A stretch of DNA of 17,355 nucleotides from Flavobacteriaceae bacterium (GTDB taxonomy: Bacteria; Bacteroidota; Bacteroidia; Flavobacteriales; Flavobacteriaceae). Where the stretch lies: positions 1 to 17,355 of the forward strand of contig WFZY01000367.1 in the NCBI GenBank assembly GCA_015489265.1. The letters are read 5' to 3'. This document shows, piece by piece, positions 14,679 through 17,355 of this stretch. A model generated the notes under the pieces. That model was not told the origin of the DNA. It saw only the letters and a list, made by a program, of their open reading frames with translations, and did no database searches. Position numbers and translations under genes: made by a program. The first letter of the stretch is position 1, and each line of letters opens with the position of its first letter.

Positions 14679-15227
14679 TCAGGACGAAATTACATTATTT
14701 TTCAAAAACTTAATATAAAGAAAATATACCAAATTACCCATTAAATAAAGAATGGAAATACCAACAAATGTAAATTTTATAATAGCGGCACAAAAGGCGA
14801 TTGAAGCCCAAATTTGTTCCAAATGACCTTTTAGAAGTTGTATTAATGCAATGTTTTCTATGCTGTCAAGTAATGCGGCTAAAAAAATAAGCACTACAAA
14901 AAATTTACCGGTTTGATAGATAAATTTTTTTGGTTTCCACAATTTTTCATTAAGTATATAGATTGCCAATCCGATAAAGCCGGAATATAAAAGTAAAAAT
15001 AAAAAATCAATACCTAAACTCATTCCGGCGGCAGTTTTGGCAGTTGTATTCCATGAGTCAATGATGGCTTTAGATGTATTGACATCTTTTGCCAATTCAA
15101 ACGATACAATACCGTTTGGACAAGAGTCATTTTTCAAAGCGTGATCAAAATTTTCAATGGCGAACATTACAATTAATAAGCCGCCAAACAGAAATATTAA
15201 TAAATGAGAGGGTTTAAACTTAATCAT
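14679..15227 (-). CDS. Four-helix integral membrane protein of unknown function
   Basis: A 182-residue inner-membrane protein that I do not recognise. Hydrophobic helices lie at about 7-25 (SHLLIFLFGGLLIVMFAIE), 68-92 (GMSLGIDFLFLLLYSGFIGLA), 106-128 (FFVVLIFLAALLDSIENIAL) and 140-172. An extra-membrane segment with SCPNGIVSFELA lies between helices 1 and 2. Helices 2 and 3 contain acidic residues (GIDFL, LLDSIENI), which may be functional. It follows the OmpA-family gene on the same strand, but a strong terminator separates them, and only a one-mismatch -7 box (TAAATTGG, minus strand 15262-15255) is available in the 36 bp left. Expression may therefore be low or depend on readthrough. Confidence 0.65.
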   Translation of the reverse strand: MIKFKPSHLLIFLFGGLLIVMFAIENFDHALKNDSCPNGIVSFELAKDVNTSKAIIDSWNTTAKTAAGMSLGIDFLFLLLYSGFIGLAIYILNEKLWKPKKFIYQTGKFFVVLIFLAALLDSIENIALIQLLKGHLEQIWASIAFCAAIIKFTFVGISILYLMGNLVYFLYIKFLKNNVISS

Positions 15228-15263
15228 GGCTATTTTTTAAGGAATTTAGCACTACCAATTTAT

Positions 15264-15299
15264 AAAAAAAATCCGGACAGTTATGTCCGGATTTTTTTT
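15264..15299. terminator. Perfect 16-bp terminator hairpin after the OmpA-family gene
   Basis: Arms AAAAAAAATCCGGACA (15264-15279) and TGTCCGGATTTTTTTT (15284-15299) pair perfectly around a 4-nt loop. It lies 22 bp after the OmpA-family stop on the minus strand and carries T-runs on both strands. Confidence 0.92.
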
Positions 15300-15321
15300 A
15301 ATTTGTTATAATCTCTCTAAA

Positions 15322-16674
15322 TTATTTAACCAAGTTAATTTCCACACGTCTGTTTTTAGCACGTCCCGCTCTGGTTCTGTTAGAAGCAATCGGTTTGGTT
15401 TCACCATAACCTTTAGCGTTCAATTTAGATTTAACACCGTGTTCTTTCAAGTAGTTAACAACGGCTTCAGCTCTTCTTTGAGATAATTTCATGTTAGATT
15501 TAGCACTACCTACACTATCGGTATGACCTTCAACATCAAATTCTGCTGTCGGGTATTGAACCAAGATAGCAACTACTTTTTCTAATGTTTGGATAGTTTT
15601 GGGTTTGAAAGTTGCTTTACCTGAGTCGAAGTAAATAACTTTAGCATATTCATTTAGTTGTTTTTGAACTTCTTTAGTGACTTCAGGGCAACCTTGGTTA
15701 GCAACAGGACCGGCAACTTCCGGACATTTGTCATCTTTGTCTAATACACCGTCTTTGTCGGTATCAGGATAAGGACAACCTTGGTTAGCGACAGGACCGG
15801 CAACTTTAGGACAGTTGTCTTTAGCATCGGTAACGCCGTCACCATCAGCATCAGGGCAACCGTTTAAAGCGGCAACACCGGCAACATCAGGGCAAGCGTC
15901 TTTAGAGTCGATAACGCCATCGCCGTCAGAATCCGGACAGCCGTTAAATTCAACTTTACCGGCAACGTCAGGACAAGCATCTTTAGAGTCAATGATGCCG
16001 TCACCGTCAGAATCAGGGCAACCGTTAAATTCAGGTAAACCTTTTACGTTAGGACAAGCATCATCTTTGTCAAAGATACCATCACCGTCAGTATCAACTC
16101 CACCAAATTTTACGGCAATACCAACACCGTGTTGGAAGTAAGAGGCTATATTGGTATCAAAAACATGATGATAGGCACTTTCAACATATAAACCAACATT
16201 ATCACTTATCCAATATTCCAAACCTAATCCACCGTTAAGGTCACCACCGTTTTCCTTTTCAATCCAGTTGTAACCACCACCAGCAAAAATATAAGGTTGT
16301 AAACTTTTGTTTTCTTTGCAGATGTTGTATTTAACATCTAAATTGGCATTTGCATAAGATAAATTGGTGTCAACATCTCCTTGTTTGGTAATTTTGTTCA
16401 ATTTTAATGAACCAATCAAACTAAATTTATCTCCTAAATATCTACCTACTCTAACATCGGAAATAGCATAAGCGGCATTGTAATGATCAAAATTAAAGTA
16501 GTCTTTAAATAATTGATCACTTGCAAAACTAAAGTTGCTTTGCTCTCCGGTAGGGTAGAAATCTACCGCATTAAGACCTAATTTGACTAACCATGGATGG
16601 TTGCTGTCTTGTGCGTTTACAGTAACAGTTACTAAAACTATTACAGCTAATAATAATTGATTTAATCTTTTCAT
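15322..16674 (-). CDS. OmpA-family outer-membrane protein with thrombospondin type 3 repeats
   Basis: A 450-residue outer-membrane protein that probably links the outer membrane to peptidoglycan. A signal peptide spans residues 1-21 (cut after VNA, before QDS). Residues about 25-190 look like an 8-stranded OmpA-type barrel (alternating strands such as YIFAGGGYNWIE and VGLYVESAYHHVF, ending GVGIAVKF). Residues about 193-330 are five TSP3 calcium-binding repeats of about 27 residues (DxDGDGxxDxKDxCPxVAG...GCP). Residues about 343-450 are the OmpA C-terminal domain, with VIYFDSGKATFKP, GHTDSVGSAKSN and LSQRRAEAVVNYL; D386 and R401 sit at the usual diaminopimelate-binding positions. The ATG follows an AAAGGA motif and an exact -7 box. 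It lies 64 bp behind kbl and is probably transcribed separately and strongly. Confidence 0.93.
   Translation of the reverse strand: MKRLNQLLLAVIVLVTVTVNAQDSNHPWLVKLGLNAVDFYPTGEQSNFSFASDQLFKDYFNFDHYNAAYAISDVRVGRYLGDKFSLIGSLKLNKITKQGDVDTNLSYANANLDVKYNICKENKSLQPYIFAGGGYNWIEKENGGDLNGGLGLEYWISDNVGLYVESAYHHVFDTNIASYFQHGVGIAVKFGGVDTDGDGIFDKDDACPNVKGLPEFNGCPDSDGDGIIDSKDACPDVAGKVEFNGCPDSDGDGVIDSKDACPDVAGVAALNGCPDADGDGVTDAKDNCPKVAGPVANQGCPYPDTDKDGVLDKDDKCPEVAGPVANQGCPEVTKEVQKQLNEYAKVIYFDSGKATFKPKTIQTLEKVVAILVQYPTAEFDVEGHTDSVGSAKSNMKLSQRRAEAVVNYLKEHGVKSKLNAKGYGETKPIASNRTRAGRAKNRRVEINLVK
15685..16098 (-). repeat. Five in-frame TSP3 coding repeats (about 81-bp period)
   Basis: Within the OmpA-family gene the DNA repeats with a period near 81 bp (27 codons). 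Repeats 2 and 3 (DSDGDGIIDSKDACPDVAG and DSDGDGVIDSKDACPDVAG) differ by one residue over 19. Repeats 4 and 5 share VAGPVANQGCP. Such near-identity can allow copy-number change by recombination. Confidence 0.8.
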
Positions 16675-16701
16675 ATCCTTTGTTGTTTATAATATTTAAA
16701 G

Positions 16702-16709
16702 CAAAAATA
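16702..16709 (-). promoter_or_regulatory. Putative -7 element of the OmpA-family gene promoter
   Basis: The minus strand reads TATTTTTG, exact to TAnnTTTG, 27 bp before the ATG. A TTG about 16 bp further upstream could be the -33 element, slightly closer than usual. This gives the gene its own promoter in the gap after kbl. Confidence 0.6.
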
Positions 16710-16738
16710 AAAAAAATAAATGAAACAATAACTAAATT

Positions 16739-17355
16739 TTAAATTATATTGAGTTTCCTACCGACTTTTTCAAAACTATTAATCGCTTTATTGATATGCT
16801 CAAGTGTGTGAGCTGCTGATAATTGTACGCGAATTCTAGCTTTCCCTTTAGGAACTACCGGATAAAAGAACCCAATAACATAAATACCTTCATCAAGTAA
16901 TTGCGAAGCCATTTCTTGTGATAGTTTGGCATCATACAACATAACAGGTACAATCGGTGATTCGCTGTGACCAATATCAAAACCCAATCGGGACATACCT
17001 TGTTTAAAATATTCGGTATTGCGTTGTAATTTTTCCAGCAATTCGGTACTATCTGAAATCATAGCTAAAACTTTTAAAGCACCACCTACTATCTCCGGAG
17101 CTAGTGAATTAGAAAATAAATACGGACGGGAACGTTGTCGTAACATTTCAATAATTTCTTTTCGCCCTGTGGTATACCCCCCCATGGCTCCTCCAAGGGC
17201 TTTTCCTAAAGTGCCGGTGATAATATCAATTTGTCCCATAACATTTTTGAGTTCGACCGTACCACGTCCGGTTTTACCTAAAACACCAACAGCATGACTT
17301 TCGTCAACCATGGTTAACGCATCATATTTCTTAGCAAGTTCAACTATCTTGTCTA
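16739..17355 (-). CDS. kbl: Glycine C-acetyltransferase (2-amino-3-ketobutyrate CoA ligase), partial: N-terminus beyond window
   Basis: A PLP-dependent alpha-oxoamine synthase that cleaves 2-amino-3-ketobutyrate with CoA into glycine and acetyl-CoA, the second step of threonine degradation. The last 204 residues are present and the frame is open at the window edge (DKIVELAKKYDALTMVDESHA). VDESHAVGVLG holds the Asp and His that contact PLP. TGTLGKALGGAMGGY has the Schiff-base Lys and the small-residue motif typical of Kbl. SNSLAPEIVGGALKVL and FFYPVVPKGKARIRVQLSAAHT fit the Kbl subgroup of the family. Full length should be close to 397 residues, so about half is missing. Other family members (AONS, ALAS, SPT) are possible, but KALGGAMGGYTTG and the FYPVVPKGKARIR tail favour Kbl. 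Confidence 0.9.
   Translation of the reverse strand, partial: DKIVELAKKYDALTMVDESHAVGVLGKTGRGTVELKNVMGQIDIITGTLGKALGGAMGGYTTGRKEIIEMLRQRSRPYLFSNSLAPEIVGGALKVLAMISDSTELLEKLQRNTEYFKQGMSRLGFDIGHSESPIVPVMLYDAKLSQEMASQLLDEGIYVIGFFYPVVPKGKARIRVQLSAAHTLEHINKAINSFEKVGRKLNII

Noticed and set aside
15815..16141. Plus-strand 108-codon frame with a Pro/Ser-rich repeat peptide
   Set aside because: It is the complement of the TSP3 repeats of the OmpA-family gene; the repeat pattern is a shadow.

Overview
The window comes from a low-GC member of the Bacteroidota, most likely class Flavobacteriia. The evidence is direct: several genes are preceded by the Bacteroidota promoter element TAnnTTTG, a cell-surface LRR protein ends in a type IX secretion (T9SS) sorting domain, a lipoprotein carries an acidic surface-export-like tag, and there is a double-propeller LytS-type sensor kinase with a LytTR regulator. 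I see no phage, CRISPR array, rRNA, tRNA or intact insertion sequence. Both window edges cut genes (galE at the left, kbl at the right).

Layout. 1-861 (-) is the start and most of galE, transcribed away from dnaN. 1033-4455 (+) is a tight housekeeping run: dnaN (sliding clamp), waaA/kdtA (Kdo transferase, apparently with a TTG start), a YqiA-like hydrolase that overlaps it by 4 nt, and an all-helical protein of unknown role. After a repeat-bearing gap (4456-4758) comes pruA (proline catabolism), closed by a strong terminator. 6546-7652 (+) is a secreted LRR protein. 7911-11009 (+) is a 1032-residue periplasmic-propeller sensor histidine kinase, and 11297-12052 (+) is its probable LytTR partner, separated from it by 287 bp of repeat-like DNA. 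12184-13491 (-) is a PQQ-like propeller lipoprotein convergent with the regulator and sharing a bidirectional terminator. 13805-14287 (+) is a small, probably surface-exposed lipoprotein. 14288-14678 is gene-free. 14679-15227 (-) is a four-helix membrane protein of unknown role, 15322-16674 (-) is an OmpA-family protein with TSP3 repeats, and 16739-17355 (-) is the C-terminal half of kbl.

The most interesting part is 7650-13620. The propeller kinase, the LytTR regulator and the PQQ-like lipoprotein form a candidate envelope-sensing unit. Upstream of the lipoprotein there is an exact 13-bp direct repeat with a 21-bp period. Its minus-strand cores (CGTTTAT, 9-mers separated by 12 bp) have the geometry and most of the consensus of a LytTR-family operator. 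A weaker pair with a 22-bp period lies upstream of the kinase. This suggests, but does not prove, that the adjacent regulator controls these genes.

Two intergenic regions (before pruA, and between kinase and regulator) share three short sequence blocks and look like copies of a dispersed, non-coding repeat family. Two other gene-free stretches read on the minus strand as peptide-like frames broken by stops, and may be decayed dispersed sequence.
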